Assembly (NCBI RefSeq): GCF_026626745.1 | Contig: NZ_JAPNJW010000001.1 | Coordinates: 1,518,001 to 1,582,000, forward strand | From: Nannocystis sp. RBIL2 | GTDB lineage: Bacteria; Myxococcota_A; Polyangia; Nannocystales; Nannocystaceae | Length of the DNA stretch: 64,000 bases | Reading direction: 5' to 3' | Shown: one piece after another, positions 1-8,463 of the stretch | How the letters are laid out: every line of letters starts with the position of its first letter | Numbering within the stretch: position 1 is the first letter of the stretch | Notes under the pieces: model-generated | Seen by the model: only the letters and a program-made list of their open reading frames with translations | What the model was told of the DNA's origin: nothing | The model's database searches: none | Translations under genes and position numbers: made by a program

Positions 1-1573
1 ACCAATCGAGACATTCGAGCGCGGTCTTGCCGACGCACGGGCCGCTGTCGGCGTCGAGGCACAAACCGAGATTCTCCACCGCCGGCTCCGGCGCCTCGCC
101 CGGGCCGTAGTACGGGACGCACGTGTTTCCGAATTTGCACACAGTCTCGCCGACGGTGCACCACTCGGCGATGCAGCGGAACTCGTCGCACCGGCACCCG
201 TCATGGTAGCATTCGGGGTCCGACCGGATCGCGCCCGCCTTCATGCACACGAGGTCCTCGCAGTAGCACTGCTCGTAGGGCCCGCACCCGCCGAGCGCCT
301 CCTTGCACGCGAACGAGGCGCCCTCGGGCAGGCAGCCCAGGCTCGGCGCCCCGTTGTCCTCGATGCAGCCCCCGACCCGCGGGTCGCAACATACGTCGTC
401 AGGATCGGCGCCGGGGCCCTTCGAGTTCGGGCAGAAGTCGCATGCGTTGCCGAGGCCGTCCTCGTCGATGTCGCTGAGCGGATCGAACTGCGACGGCGCC
501 TGCGGCGGGTCCGCGTTGGCGACCGCGGGGCAGTTGTCGCAGCCGTCGTCGTAGCCGTCGCCGTCCATGTCGACCCCGCTGTTCGGGCACGCGTCGCACA
601 CGTCGCCGCGGTCGTCGCCGTCGGCGTCGACCTGATCGAGGTTGGCCACGAGCGGGCAGTTGTCCTCGCTGTTGGCCAGCCCGTCGTGGTCCTGATCGAG
701 GATCCGCGCGTAGTCCGGCGGCGTCCCGGGCAGGCCCAGGCCCGCCATGTAGTTGGCCAGGGCCGCCCGCACCGGCTTCGCCTCGAGCGCCGTCTCGGCC
801 GCCTCGAGCCGGCCTCGCAGCGCGCCGTCGTCGAGCGTGCCGTCGCCCGCGAGGTCGGCCGCGAGCTGGTTGAGCAGCGTCTGCACCGCCGCGTCGGCCG
901 CCTCCGGATCTGCCATGTACGCCGCCTGCATGACGACCGCGCTGACCGCGAACAGATACGCGTTGTCGTCGGTGTCGGGCCCGAGCACGCTCGCCTCCGC
1001 GGCCGCCCCGGCGAGCGCGAACCCAGGCTTGCCGATCCCCAGCGCCGCCACGACCTCCGCGTCGGCCAGCGCCAGCGCGTCCTCGACGGTCACCTGCTCG
1101 GCGATCAGCATCCGCGCCCGCTGCTCGCTCAGGTGGCTCAGCACGTGGATGTTGACCGTCGTCGCCTCGCCGCTGACCCGGTGGAGCGCGCGCAGGGTCA
1201 GCGGCGCCATCGACGGCCCGCCGCGGATCTCGTCGTAGTGATACCCGTTGGCCAGCAGCGCCACCGGGCCCAGCGGCACCCCGTCGACCGAGAATTCGCC
1301 GCCGTCGTTGCTCGTCGGCACCTCGAATTGCTGGCCCGTCGGCTGCCCGGCGTTCGTCAGCGGCGACACCGAGATCGACGCCCCGAGCACGAACGGCCCC
1401 TTCTGCGCCACGCCGTGCAGGGTCAGCGGCGCGCCCCCGCCGGTCGGCTCCGGATCGGACGTGCTCGTCGTGTCGGACGCGCTCGTCGTCTTGGTCGCAG
1501 TCTCGTCGCCGAGCCCCGCGTTCGTCGTACACGCGGCCATCATCAAGATCACGCTCCACAGTCCAGGTCGCAT
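1..1573 (-). CDS. Cys-rich lipoprotein with calcium-binding type-3-like repeats (3' end outside window)
   Basis: The ATG at 1573 gives MRPGLWSVILMMAAC, a lipoprotein signal with its lipobox cysteine at residue 15, followed by a Thr/Ser-rich spacer. The frame stays open to base 1, so about 524 codons are visible and the stop lies outside. The first half is an all-purpose secreted region. The middle holds thrombospondin-type-3-like Asp-rich repeats (DQDHDGLANSEDNCP, then DADGDDRGDVCDACP and DMDGDGYDDGCDNCP). The last ~130 visible residues are rich in cysteine. Such repeats bind calcium in other proteins. A cell-surface or secreted structural role is inferred; no catalytic motif is seen. A longer-looking frame on the plus strand over the same DNA is a GC-driven shadow. 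Confidence 0.8.
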   Translation of the reverse strand, partial: MRPGLWSVILMMAACTTNAGLGDETATKTTSASDTTSTSDPEPTGGGAPLTLHGVAQKGPFVLGASISVSPLTNAGQPTGQQFEVPTSNDGGEFSVDGVPLGPVALLANGYHYDEIRGGPSMAPLTLRALHRVSGEATTVNIHVLSHLSEQRARMLIAEQVTVEDALALADAEVVAALGIGKPGFALAGAAAEASVLGPDTDDNAYLFAVSAVVMQAAYMADPEAADAAVQTLLNQLAADLAGDGTLDDGALRGRLEAAETALEAKPVRAALANYMAGLGLPGTPPDYARILDQDHDGLANSEDNCPLVANLDQVDADGDDRGDVCDACPNSGVDMDGDGYDDGCDNCPAVANADPPQAPSQFDPLSDIDEDGLGNACDFCPNSKGPGADPDDVCCDPRVGGCIEDNGAPSLGCLPEGASFACKEALGGCGPYEQCYCEDLVCMKAGAIRSDPECYHDGCRCDEFRCIAEWCTVGETVCKFGNTCVPYYGPGEAPEPAVENLGLCLDADSGPCVGKTALECLDW

Positions 1574-1647
1574 GCGATCGACGATAGCAGCCAGCCGCCG
1601 GGCGTCACTTTCACGGGCTTTCAGGGCCGGTCCCATCGTCGGCGCGC

Positions 1648-2577
1648 TCAGAAATGGACCGCGACGCCGGCACGCGGTCCGCTCCACGAAGCAGAGACGC
1701 GCGCGCGTCGGGCATGGCGGACGCGCAGCCCGGCGAACAACGCCGTCGCCGCCAGCGCGACGCCGAGAGTGACACCGCTCGCGACGAACAGCCGCCGCGC
1801 CGACCGCAAGTCGTCGCACCCGACGGCCGACGCCATCGCCTCGCACAAGTCGACGCCCACCGGGGCACCGGCCGCGTCGGGCCCGGACAGCGCCGCCGCG
1901 TGGGCCCTGCGCCCGAGCCCGTCGCCGACCACGAGCCCGGCGATCGCCAGGCCCGCGACAGCAGCCGACACGCCGAGCCCCGCGTCGAGCCCGGTCGGCC
2001 GCCGCAGCGACAGCACCGGCCTCGGCGACGCCGACGTCGGTTCGCCGCGCGGCGCCGTGGGCCTCGCAATCGGCGGCGCCTCCGGCTGGGGCGGCGCGGG
2101 CAGCCCGGCGAGCAGCGGCTCCAGCTCCGCGCGTCGCTGCCGCGCGGCCGCGGCCGACCGCGACGCTCCCGCGTTCACCGCCTCGAGGTCCGCGAGGAAC
2201 TCGTCGAGCAACTCGAAGCACGCGGTCAGCATCGCCCGCGGCGCCTCGCCCGTCAGGTTCGACGCGAGCGCGCAGCCCTCCGTCCCGTAGTGCACGATCT
2301 GCTCGCCCGCCGCGGCGTACCAGTCCGCCGCGGCCCCCTCCTTCTTGCCGGCCGCGTAGGCCTCGCGCGCGAACATCAGCGCCCGGGCGTAGGCCGCCGC
2401 CGCCAGCCGCGGCTCATTCGCTCGCCTCGATTCGCGCGCGTCGCCGAGGCAGTTACCGAGGTTCGCGTCGGCGCCCGCGTCGGCGCGCTCGTTCGGACAC
2501 GTCCCGGCCGCCTGCGTCGGGGTCACCGGCGAGGCCGCGATCGCCGCGGCGAGGACCAGACGTGGGCACGCCAGCAC
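1648..2577 (-). CDS. Secreted/membrane protein of unknown function, divergent from kinase gene
   Basis: From a GTG at 2577 the product is about 309 aa with an N-terminal export signal (VLACPRLVLAAAIAASP). A helical, alanine-rich periplasmic part follows, then a Pro-rich linker near residues 165-190 and two hydrophobic segments at about 205-225 and 270-290. I do not recognise the family, but helical exported proteins of this shape often sit beside Ser/Thr kinases in myxobacteria. The start was chosen because it gives a signal peptide; the open frame extends upstream into the antisense of the kinase. Its start lies only 21 bp from the divergent kinase start, leaving almost no room for separate promoters and leaders. 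Confidence 0.6.
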   Translation of the reverse strand: MLACPRLVLAAAIAASPVTPTQAAGTCPNERADAGADANLGNCLGDARESRRANEPRLAAAAYARALMFAREAYAAGKKEGAAADWYAAAGEQIVHYGTEGCALASNLTGEAPRAMLTACFELLDEFLADLEAVNAGASRSAAAARQRRAELEPLLAGLPAPPQPEAPPIARPTAPRGEPTSASPRPVLSLRRPTGLDAGLGVSAAVAGLAIAGLVVGDGLGRRAHAAALSGPDAAGAPVGVDLCEAMASAVGCDDLRSARRLFVASGVTLGVALAATALFAGLRVRHARRARVSASWSGPRAGVAVHF

Positions 2578-2598
2578 CGGCGTATCGTACCATGCGGC

Positions 2599-4728
2599 GT
2601 GGTCGAGGCAGACTACACCGGCGTCCTCCTCGACGGCCGCTACCGCGTCCAGGCGCGGCTCGGCCAGGGCGGCATGGGGACCGTGTACGTCGCCGAGCAC
2701 GTCGGCCTCGCCCAGCCGCGCGCGATCAAGTTCCTGCGCGTCGACATCGCCCGCAAGCCCGGCGCAGTCCAGCGGTTCCTGCAGGAGGCCCGCGTCCTCT
2801 CGGCGATGCGCCACGACAACCTGGTCGGCGTGATCGACATGGGCGAGCACGACGGCTCCGCTTATTACGTCATGGAGCTGCTCGCGGGCGAGGACCTGCG
2901 CCGACGCCTGCGCCGTCTCGGCGGCATGGGCTGGCCGCAGACGCGGGCGATCGCCCTGCAGGTGTGCGCGGCGCTGCGGCTGACCCACACCCGCGGCGTC
3001 GTCCACCGCGACCTCAAGCCCGAGAACTGCTTCTGCGTCGACGCGGAAGGCGGCGCAGTCCCCATCAAGCTGCTCGACTTCGGGGTCGCCAAGGTCCCGC
3101 GCGAGGCCGGCGGCGCCTCGCAGCTGACCGGCGCCGGCGAGCTGCTCGGCACGATCGGCTACATGGCCCCCGAGCAGCTCGAGGGCCAGGGCGACCGCCG
3201 CGCCGACATCTACGCCCTCGGCGCCATGATGTTCGAGATGCTCGCCGGCCGCCCGCTCCACACCGGCAACGCGTACGAGATCCTCGCCCGCATGCTGCTC
3301 GCCCCGGCGCCCGCGCTCGCCAGCGTGTGCGCGGTCGACCCTGCCATCGACCGACTGATCGCCACCGCGGTCGCCCGGGACCCCGACGAGCGCTTCGCGT
3401 CGATGGAAGCGCTCGCCGCCGCGATCGCCGACATCCCCGTCACCGCCGAACCGCAGACGTTCGACCGCCCCGCGTCCGTGCTCGCGCAGCCCGAGGGCGA
3501 GACCACGGCCGGCGGCACGCCTGTCCCCGCGGACATGCCAGTCACCGCCGTACCTGGCCCGGAGGACATATTATCATTGGGCCTGCGCCTCACGGAGCAC
3601 GCCCGGAGCGTCCATGCCCCCGCGGACACCGCCGCCCCCCTTGACGCTCCTCCCCGCTCGGACACCCGCATCCCTGGCACATATGCCCCTGCGGACGACT
3701 CCTCTGCCACCTCCGCGTCGGTCCTCACGGACAGCTCCTCCGCCCCCCCAGAACCTGTCCTCACGGACAGCTCTTCCGCCGTCCCTGCACCTGTCCCTGC
3801 CGACAGCTCCTCTGCCCTCCGTGCACCTGCCCCCCCGGGCAGCGCCTCTGCTCCCCACACACCTGTCCCCACGGACAGCTCCCTCACCTCTCCGGCGCCT
3901 GTCCCCCCGGCCAGCTCTTCCGCCACCCGCGCCGCCGAGGCTCCTGTCCCCGCGGACAGCTCCGCCGCCCTGTCGCGCTCGCGCGTCGCTCGCGGCCTCG
4001 CCGTCGCCCTGCTCGCGGCAGTGATCGCCTGGCAGGTCTGGCCTGTCGACAAGGGGTCCGCCCCGCCGGCGCCTGCGACATCACCACCTGCAGCCGCCGC
4101 GACTGGACCTGCCCCTGCGGCCAGCCCCGACGCCGACGCACCTGTCCCTGCGACCAGCCCCGACGGCTCGCCCGTCTCACCTGCCCCTTCGGCCAGCCCA
4201 TCCGCAGGCCCGCCTGTCCCTGCGGCCAGCCCCGAAGACTCATCTACCCCACCTGCCCCTGCGGCCAGCCCATCCGCAGGCTCACCTGACCCTTCGGCCA
4301 GCACCGAAGACCCGCCCGTCCCACCTGCCCCTTCGGCCAGACCCGGCCTCTCGCCTCACGCACCTGTCCCTGCAGCCAGCCCCCCTGCGCCCGCGGCCTC
4401 GCGCCCCGCGCCCGTCAAGCCGCCACGCGACGCCTCCGCCCCATCCGTGCGCCCGCTCGGCCGCGACGCCCTGCGCGGTCGTCTCGAGCGCGAGCTCGCC
4501 TCCTGCGGCTCGCCGTACGTCGCCGAGGAGATCGCCGTCCGCGTCACCCCGGGTGAGGCCGGCAAGCTCGCGGGGCTCGCCATGCTCGCCGACAGTCGAC
4601 TCGCCCCCGGCACCGTCGACTGCCTCGAGCGGGAGCTCGCGCGCGTCCTCGCCGGGCTCGCCGAGGGCGTCGACGCCGCGCGGGCCTTCGACGTGTCCCT
4701 GACGCTTCCCCGGCGCGGCGGGGGTTGA
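2599..4728 (+). CDS. Transmembrane Ser/Thr protein kinase (PknB/Pkn type)
   Basis: The product is about 709 aa from a GTG start. The kinase domain is complete: glycine loop GQGGMG at residues 22-27, ATP-binding lysine K44, catalytic HRDLKPEN at 136-143, DFG at 160-162 and an APEQ activation-segment motif. After the domain comes a Ser/Pro/Ala repeat linker (about 310-460), one membrane helix (about 462-482), a second Pro/Ala/Ser repeat region and a small C-terminal domain with two cysteines. The kinase is therefore cytoplasmic and the tail periplasmic. It phosphorylates Ser/Thr on unknown substrates; the FHA gene 32 bp downstream is a natural reader of its phosphothreonines (inference). The GTG at 2599 is preferred over an out-of-frame ATG at 2592. 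Confidence 0.9.
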   Translation: MVEADYTGVLLDGRYRVQARLGQGGMGTVYVAEHVGLAQPRAIKFLRVDIARKPGAVQRFLQEARVLSAMRHDNLVGVIDMGEHDGSAYYVMELLAGEDLRRRLRRLGGMGWPQTRAIALQVCAALRLTHTRGVVHRDLKPENCFCVDAEGGAVPIKLLDFGVAKVPREAGGASQLTGAGELLGTIGYMAPEQLEGQGDRRADIYALGAMMFEMLAGRPLHTGNAYEILARMLLAPAPALASVCAVDPAIDRLIATAVARDPDERFASMEALAAAIADIPVTAEPQTFDRPASVLAQPEGETTAGGTPVPADMPVTAVPGPEDILSLGLRLTEHARSVHAPADTAAPLDAPPRSDTRIPGTYAPADDSSATSASVLTDSSSAPPEPVLTDSSSAVPAPVPADSSSALRAPAPPGSASAPHTPVPTDSSLTSPAPVPPASSSATRAAEAPVPADSSAALSRSRVARGLAVALLAAVIAWQVWPVDKGSAPPAPATSPPAAAATGPAPAASPDADAPVPATSPDGSPVSPAPSASPSAGPPVPAASPEDSSTPPAPAASPSAGSPDPSASTEDPPVPPAPSARPGLSPHAPVPAASPPAPAASRPAPVKPPRDASAPSVRPLGRDALRGRLERELASCGSPYVAEEIAVRVTPGEAGKLAGLAMLADSRLAPGTVDCLERELARVLAGLAEGVDAARAFDVSLTLPRRGGG
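3521..4400 (+). repeat. Low-complexity repeats in the kinase linker, with a recurrent palindrome
   Basis: Between 3521 and 3965 the pattern CTGTCC-N4-GGACAG recurs about nine times every 35-80 bp, for example at 3521, 3754, 3790, 3861 and 3943. Between about 4080 and 4390 a related unit, CCTGCCCCTGCGGCCAG and variants, recurs about ten times. The units encode the P-V-P-A-D-S-S-S and P-A-P-A-A-S-P linkers. The DNA palindrome is better conserved than the encoded peptide requires, so the array may form RNA hairpins or expand by slippage. Confidence 0.7.
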
Positions 4729-4760
4729 TCGCCGCGAACGAGGCCGTGTACTGGTAGGCG

Positions 4761-5678
4761 ATGGCGGCGCTCCTCGGACCCGAAGCCCGGCGCCTGGGCG
4801 CCCTCCCGGCCCGGTGTGTCGTCGGTCGCTCGCCCGCCTGCGACCTCGTGCTCGACGTCCGCGACGTCTCGCGCGAGCACGCCGTCGTCCACTGGACCGG
4901 CGCCGCGTGGGAGCTGCAGGACCTCGGCAGCCGCAACGGCACCTACCTCGCGGGTCGCCGGCTCGTCGCGCGCGAGTGCCTGCCGCTCGCGCGCGGCGCC
5001 GAGATTCGCTTCGGCGAGACCCTCGGCCGGTGGCAGCTCGTCGACGACGCTCCGCCGCGACCGATGGCCGTCAACCTCGTCGACGGCCGGGTCGTCCTCG
5101 TCGATGTCGACGAGCTCGCCCTGCCCGACGCCGACGAGCCCGCCCTGTGGCTGCGCCGCTCGGACGCCGGCGTGTGGTTCGCCGAGCCCGCCGGCGGCCC
5201 GGCCACCCGCGTCGAGGACCGCGCAGTCCTGACCGCCGGCGGCGAGCCGTGGCGCGTGCACCTCACGGACGGCGTCGCGGCCACCTGGCAGGCCGCGAGC
5301 GAACCCGACGCTCCGCCCGTGCACCTGCAATTCCGCGTCAGCGCCGACGAGGAGCACGTCGAGCTCGTCGCCCGCGTCGGCGAGCGGCGGATCGATCTCA
5401 AGGCTCGGGCGCATCACTATCCGCTGCTCCTCCTCGCCCGCGCCCGCCTGGCCGACCGCGCCGCCGGCGTCCCCGACGGCGAGCAGGGCTGGCTGCCCCA
5501 GGACCGCCTGCTGCAGATGCTCAAGGTCGACGCCGGCTACCTCCACCTGAGCATCCATCGCATCCGCCTGCAGTTCACCCAGGCCGGGGTGCCGGACCCC
5601 GCGCGGGTGGTGGAGCGCCGCCTCGGCGCCGGCCTCCTCCGCTTCGGCCTCGCCGACGTGACGATCGATCCGCTGTGA
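4761..5678 (+). CDS. FHA-domain regulator
   Basis: The product is about 305 aa. The N-terminal FHA domain carries the phosphothreonine-binding signature: G22-R23-S24, S37-R38-E39-H40 and the LGSRNGTYL block at 55-63. The C-terminal ~100 residues (from LLLLARARLAD) form a helical segment ending in SIHRIRLQFTQAGVPDPARVVERR, which resembles the winged-helix domains that follow FHA domains in myxobacterial regulators; DNA binding is inferred. The gene starts 32 bp after the kinase stop on the same strand, so the two are probably one operon and the protein a likely target or reader of that kinase. Confidence 0.85.
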   Translation: MAALLGPEARRLGALPARCVVGRSPACDLVLDVRDVSREHAVVHWTGAAWELQDLGSRNGTYLAGRRLVARECLPLARGAEIRFGETLGRWQLVDDAPPRPMAVNLVDGRVVLVDVDELALPDADEPALWLRRSDAGVWFAEPAGGPATRVEDRAVLTAGGEPWRVHLTDGVAATWQAASEPDAPPVHLQFRVSADEEHVELVARVGERRIDLKARAHHYPLLLLARARLADRAAGVPDGEQGWLPQDRLLQMLKVDAGYLHLSIHRIRLQFTQAGVPDPARVVERRLGAGLLRFGLADVTIDPL

Positions 5679-5920
5679 CCGCGCACTCTCGGCGCTCCCA
5701 TCGTCGAGGGAATCGCTCCTGCGTCTTCGTCCATGACGCCTGCTGACACGCATGGCGGCGCCTGGAAGCAGGTCGACCCCATCACCAACATCGCCGCGTT
5801 GCATGTCGGCTGGGCACTCCTTTGGGCCACAGGCGCCCGTCGTCGCCACAACCGACGAAGGCGAGCGCGAGCGAACCGGTGGCGGGGACGGTTCCCGAAG
5901 GGAAGGCGGACCATCGCCAC

Positions 5921-6286
5921 GTGACGCGGATCTATGCAGACGAACACCGGGTGGTGATGGTGGCGGCGCGCATGAACGAGTCCGGCATGTTCGCCACCGC
6001 CGACGCCACGGCGCACGTGTGCTGCCTCGAGTACGCGACCGGCAAGCTGCTCTGGGAGCATGTGGTCAAGGCGAACCAAGTCATCTCGCATTTCACGGCG
6101 ACGCTGTTGGTCGAGGGCGGACAGGTCTTCGTCGTTCACGCCGAGATCCTGGTGGTCCTGGTGCTCGAGACGGGCAAGCTGATGTGGCAACGCCGGCTCG
6201 ATCGTGTGGAAGAGAGGTTCCCCGTTTCCGTGTCGCTCGCCGTGCCCGGTCTCGCTCAACAAGGCGACAACTGGGGTCGCCGCTGA
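5921..6286 (+). pseudogene. PQQ-like beta-propeller fragment
   Basis: About 121 codons from a GTG at 5921 contain two propeller-like repeats: VCCLEYATGKLLWEH and a second ending LETGKLMWQRRLD. The GKLLW-type motif is characteristic of PQQ/BamB-like blades. A working propeller needs seven or eight blades, so this is a remnant or a very short paralogue. After about residue 105 the sequence loses propeller character and overlaps a RuvB-like fragment in another frame. The 240 bp upstream (5679-5920) hold nothing recognisable. Confidence 0.45.
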
Positions 6287-6485
6287 GATCGCGCAGCGTT
6301 CGCGAGGCAGCGCCCGTGAGGCGATCGCGCTCCTTCATCGAGTGCGCGTTCTCGGCGGAACTACCCCAGAGGGGATCAAAGCCGCCTTCGCCGCTCTCGA
6401 GATCGACGACCTCGGCCTGACCAAGAGACGCTCGAGCGCGCCTTGGCCGGTCCCCTCGCCCACGACGTGGGGCCCGTCGGCGTGA
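6276..6485 (+). pseudogene. RuvB-like helicase fragment
   Basis: The frame reads VAAEIAQRSRGSAREAIALL, then HRVRVLGG...ALEIDDLGLTK. This matches the second helical domain of RuvB-type branch-migration ATPases (EIAxRSRGTPRxAxRLLRRVR...LxxLxxDxxGLD). No Walker motifs precede it. After GLTK the similarity continues in another frame (LERALAGPLAHDVGPVG), so it is also frameshifted. It is a dead fragment. Confidence 0.5.
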
Positions 6486-6498
6486 CAGCCGGCTGGCC

Positions 6499-6726
6499 GT
6501 GGGTCGCGGGGTGATCCGCGTGCGCGGCCAGGTCGAAGCCGAGTCGCTCGAGCGGGTGCTTGATGCCGTGGAGGCACGTATCCCGGCGTCGGTGCGGATC
6601 GTCGTATGCACGAGGCCGCAGGACGTGCGACGTAGCTTCGACGGACTCGCGCCGGCGGCCCGGCAAGTGCTCGGCGAGCATCCGCAGAGCGGCGCGCTGT
6701 TCGTATTCACGAACGAGCGAGACTGA
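6499..6726 (+). CDS. Small hypothetical protein
   Basis: A 75-codon frame encodes a compact alpha/beta-looking peptide (VIRVRGQVEAESLERVLDAV...RIVVCTRPQDVRRSF...GALFVFTNERD). The residue mix is plausible for a real protein, but there is no clear ribosome-binding site and no known family. It follows the RuvB-like fragment by 13 bp and may be another remnant. Confidence 0.35.
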   Translation: MGRGVIRVRGQVEAESLERVLDAVEARIPASVRIVVCTRPQDVRRSFDGLAPAARQVLGEHPQSGALFVFTNERD

Positions 6727-6830
6727 ACACCCGCACTTATCCTTTGGTGCACTTCAGGCACCACAGTGATCCCCTCGGCGTGCCTACCGCACGGTACGCT
6801 CCCTGTCTACGATGAAGACCAGCCAATTGC

Positions 6831-6869
6831 AGCCAGTCGCCCGACTGGCTTGGCCCGCCCATGCGGGCC
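6831..6869 (+). promoter_or_regulatory. Two adjacent inverted repeats upstream of the MBL gene
   Basis: Bases 6831-6850 form a 9-bp perfect inverted repeat with a 2-nt centre (AGCCAGTCG-CC-CGACTGGCT), which looks like a protein operator. Immediately after it, 6852-6869 form GGCCCGC-CCAT-GCGGGCC, a 7-bp hairpin followed by GTTTTC, which could act as an attenuator or terminator. Both sit within 60 bp of the hydrolase start at 6891. Confidence 0.5.
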
Positions 6870-6890
6870 GTTTTCATGGAGGTTTTCATC

Positions 6891-7808
6891 ATGTTTGCAG
6901 TAGATAACACCGCGCACCAAGGTAGCCAGCAGTTCAACGAACTGGTTCCGTCCCGCTACGCGCTGCAGGTCGGCGAGATCGACGTGCTGGTCGTCAGCGA
7001 CGGCGTGCTGCCGCTGCCCACCGCGACCATGGCCACCAACGTCGATCCGGCCGACCTGTCGGCCTGGCTGGACCGCATGTACATGCCCCAGGACGCGTTC
7101 GACTGGCCGCTGAACGTGATGGTGGCGCGCAGCGGCGAGCAGATCATCCTGGTCGACGCGGGCCTGGGCGGCCAGTACGCTGGCTTTCCCCGCGCCGGCC
7201 AATTCCCGCAGCGCCTGAAGGCGGCCGGCATCGACCTGGCGGCCGTCACCGACATCATCATCACCCACATGCACATGGACCACGTGGGCGGTCTGCTGGT
7301 GGACGATGTGAAGCAGCGCCTCAATCCCGATGTGCGCATCCACGTGGCTGCCGCCGAAGTGGAGTTCTGGGGCACGCCGGACTTCTCCCAAACGTCCATG
7401 CCTACGCCGGTGCCGAACGTGCTGCGCACTACCGCCACGCGCTTTCTGGAAGAGTACCGCGACCGCCTGCGCATTTTCCACGACAGCTACGAGGTGGCGC
7501 CAGGCGTGGTGGTTCGCCTCACCGGCGGCCACACCCCTGGCCACAGCGTAGTTGACCTGGCGTCGGACGGCGAGCGCCTGACCTTCGCCGGCGACGCCAT
7601 GTTCGTGGTCGCGTTCGACCACCCGGACTGGCACAACGGATTCGAGCACGACCCGGAGGAGTCGGCGCGCGTGCGCATCGGCTTGTTCCGCGAACTTGCC
7701 AGGACGGGCGGCCTGCTGGTGGCGTCGCACTTGCCGTTCCCCTCCGTCGGCCGCGTGGCTATTGAAGGTGAAGCCTTCCGCTGGGTACCGGTCATCTGGG
7801 ATTTCTGA
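6891..7808 (+). CDS. Metallo-beta-lactamase-fold hydrolase
   Basis: The ATG at 6891 is chosen because GGAGG lies about 8 nt upstream; an upstream ATG at 6861 falls inside a hairpin. The 305-aa product has the zinc-binding HMHMDH at residues 126-131, a second zinc motif GGHTPGHS with H214, and the GDAM aspartate. This pattern fits the broad MBL group that includes lactonases and quorum-quenching enzymes; the substrate is unknown. There is no signal peptide. Codon choice (CTG, GAA and CAA early on) differs from the CTC-rich neighbours, and the gene stands alone between transposase remnants, so recent acquisition is likely. Confidence 0.85.
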   Translation: MFAVDNTAHQGSQQFNELVPSRYALQVGEIDVLVVSDGVLPLPTATMATNVDPADLSAWLDRMYMPQDAFDWPLNVMVARSGEQIILVDAGLGGQYAGFPRAGQFPQRLKAAGIDLAAVTDIIITHMHMDHVGGLLVDDVKQRLNPDVRIHVAAAEVEFWGTPDFSQTSMPTPVPNVLRTTATRFLEEYRDRLRIFHDSYEVAPGVVVRLTGGHTPGHSVVDLASDGERLTFAGDAMFVVAFDHPDWHNGFEHDPEESARVRIGLFRELARTGGLLVASHLPFPSVGRVAIEGEAFRWVPVIWDF

Positions 7809-7810
7809 TC

Positions 7811-7882
7811 TCGTCCACAGGCGGCCTCGGCGCGGCCAGGGGCATGCGTGATGCACATGTCGACGATCAGCCCGTTGCGGTT
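7811..7882 (-). pseudogene. IS5-type transposase remnant
   Basis: Read on the minus strand the segment gives NRNGLIVDMCITHAPGRAEA. This matches the conserved ENRNGLVVDxxLTxAxGxAER block of IS5-family transposases. Flanking sequence up to about 7950 shows weaker, frameshifted similarity, so only a scrap of the element remains. Confidence 0.55.
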
Positions 7883-8168
7883 CCCTCGCGCTGCCCCCGA
7901 ACCCACGGGCCCATGCACGCCGGCGTGCCGAGGACCGCGCCGGTGGTCGTCAGCGTGCGGGTCGACGCCCGCGATCGACTGCGGGCAAGTCTCTCCGGCC
8001 ATGTAGAGCTCGAGCGTGCCGGCGCCGTGCGATACGATCAAGCGGCTGGTCTCGTCGGCGTAGAACAGATCGGCGAAGCCCGACTCAAGAGCAGCCTGCC
8101 CCCCTCTTCGATGCTCTCGCATACCGCGACCCGATCGCCGGCCGCCACCCTTCCTGACGTCGCCCACG

Positions 8169-8444
8169 ATGCCGTCCAGGCCCTCCGTCGTCCCCGCGCC
8201 CGCCCAACAACTCCCGCTCCGTCTCGCCGGCGCTGCCGACCACGGCCCCGCCGAGACGACCGAGGCCGCCGCCTCGCTAACCCGCCGCCTCGGCTGGGCC
8301 AACCGGCTCGCCCGCGTCTTCGCCGTCGACGTCACCATCTGTCGCAAGTGCGGCGGCCGGATGCGTGTCGCCCAGGTCGTCACCGACCCCGACGAGGCCA
8401 TCGGCACCTCGAGCGCTGGACCCGGCGCGAGAATTGTGGTCTGA
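8169..8444 (+). pseudogene. IS91-type transposase C-terminal remnant
   Basis: The frame contains RLGWANRLARVFAVDVTICR followed by KCGGRMRVAQVVTDPDEAI. This is the signature C-terminus of IS91-like transposases, including the CxxCGGRM zinc-type motif. The catalytic part is absent and the reading ends in an unrelated tail. Confidence 0.65.
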
Positions 8445-8463
8445 AACTTCTCAAGCGCGGGTG

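Noticed and set aside
203..2290. Long plus-strand open frame over the first two kilobases
   Set aside because: It is arginine/valine-rich, has no start signals and lies opposite two minus-strand genes with signal peptides and sensible domains. It is a GC-rich shadow.
7980..8110. Minus-strand protein-like stretch (ESGFADLFYADETSRLIVSH)
   Set aside because: It looks like real protein but has no boundaries and no family match, so it could not be called a feature.
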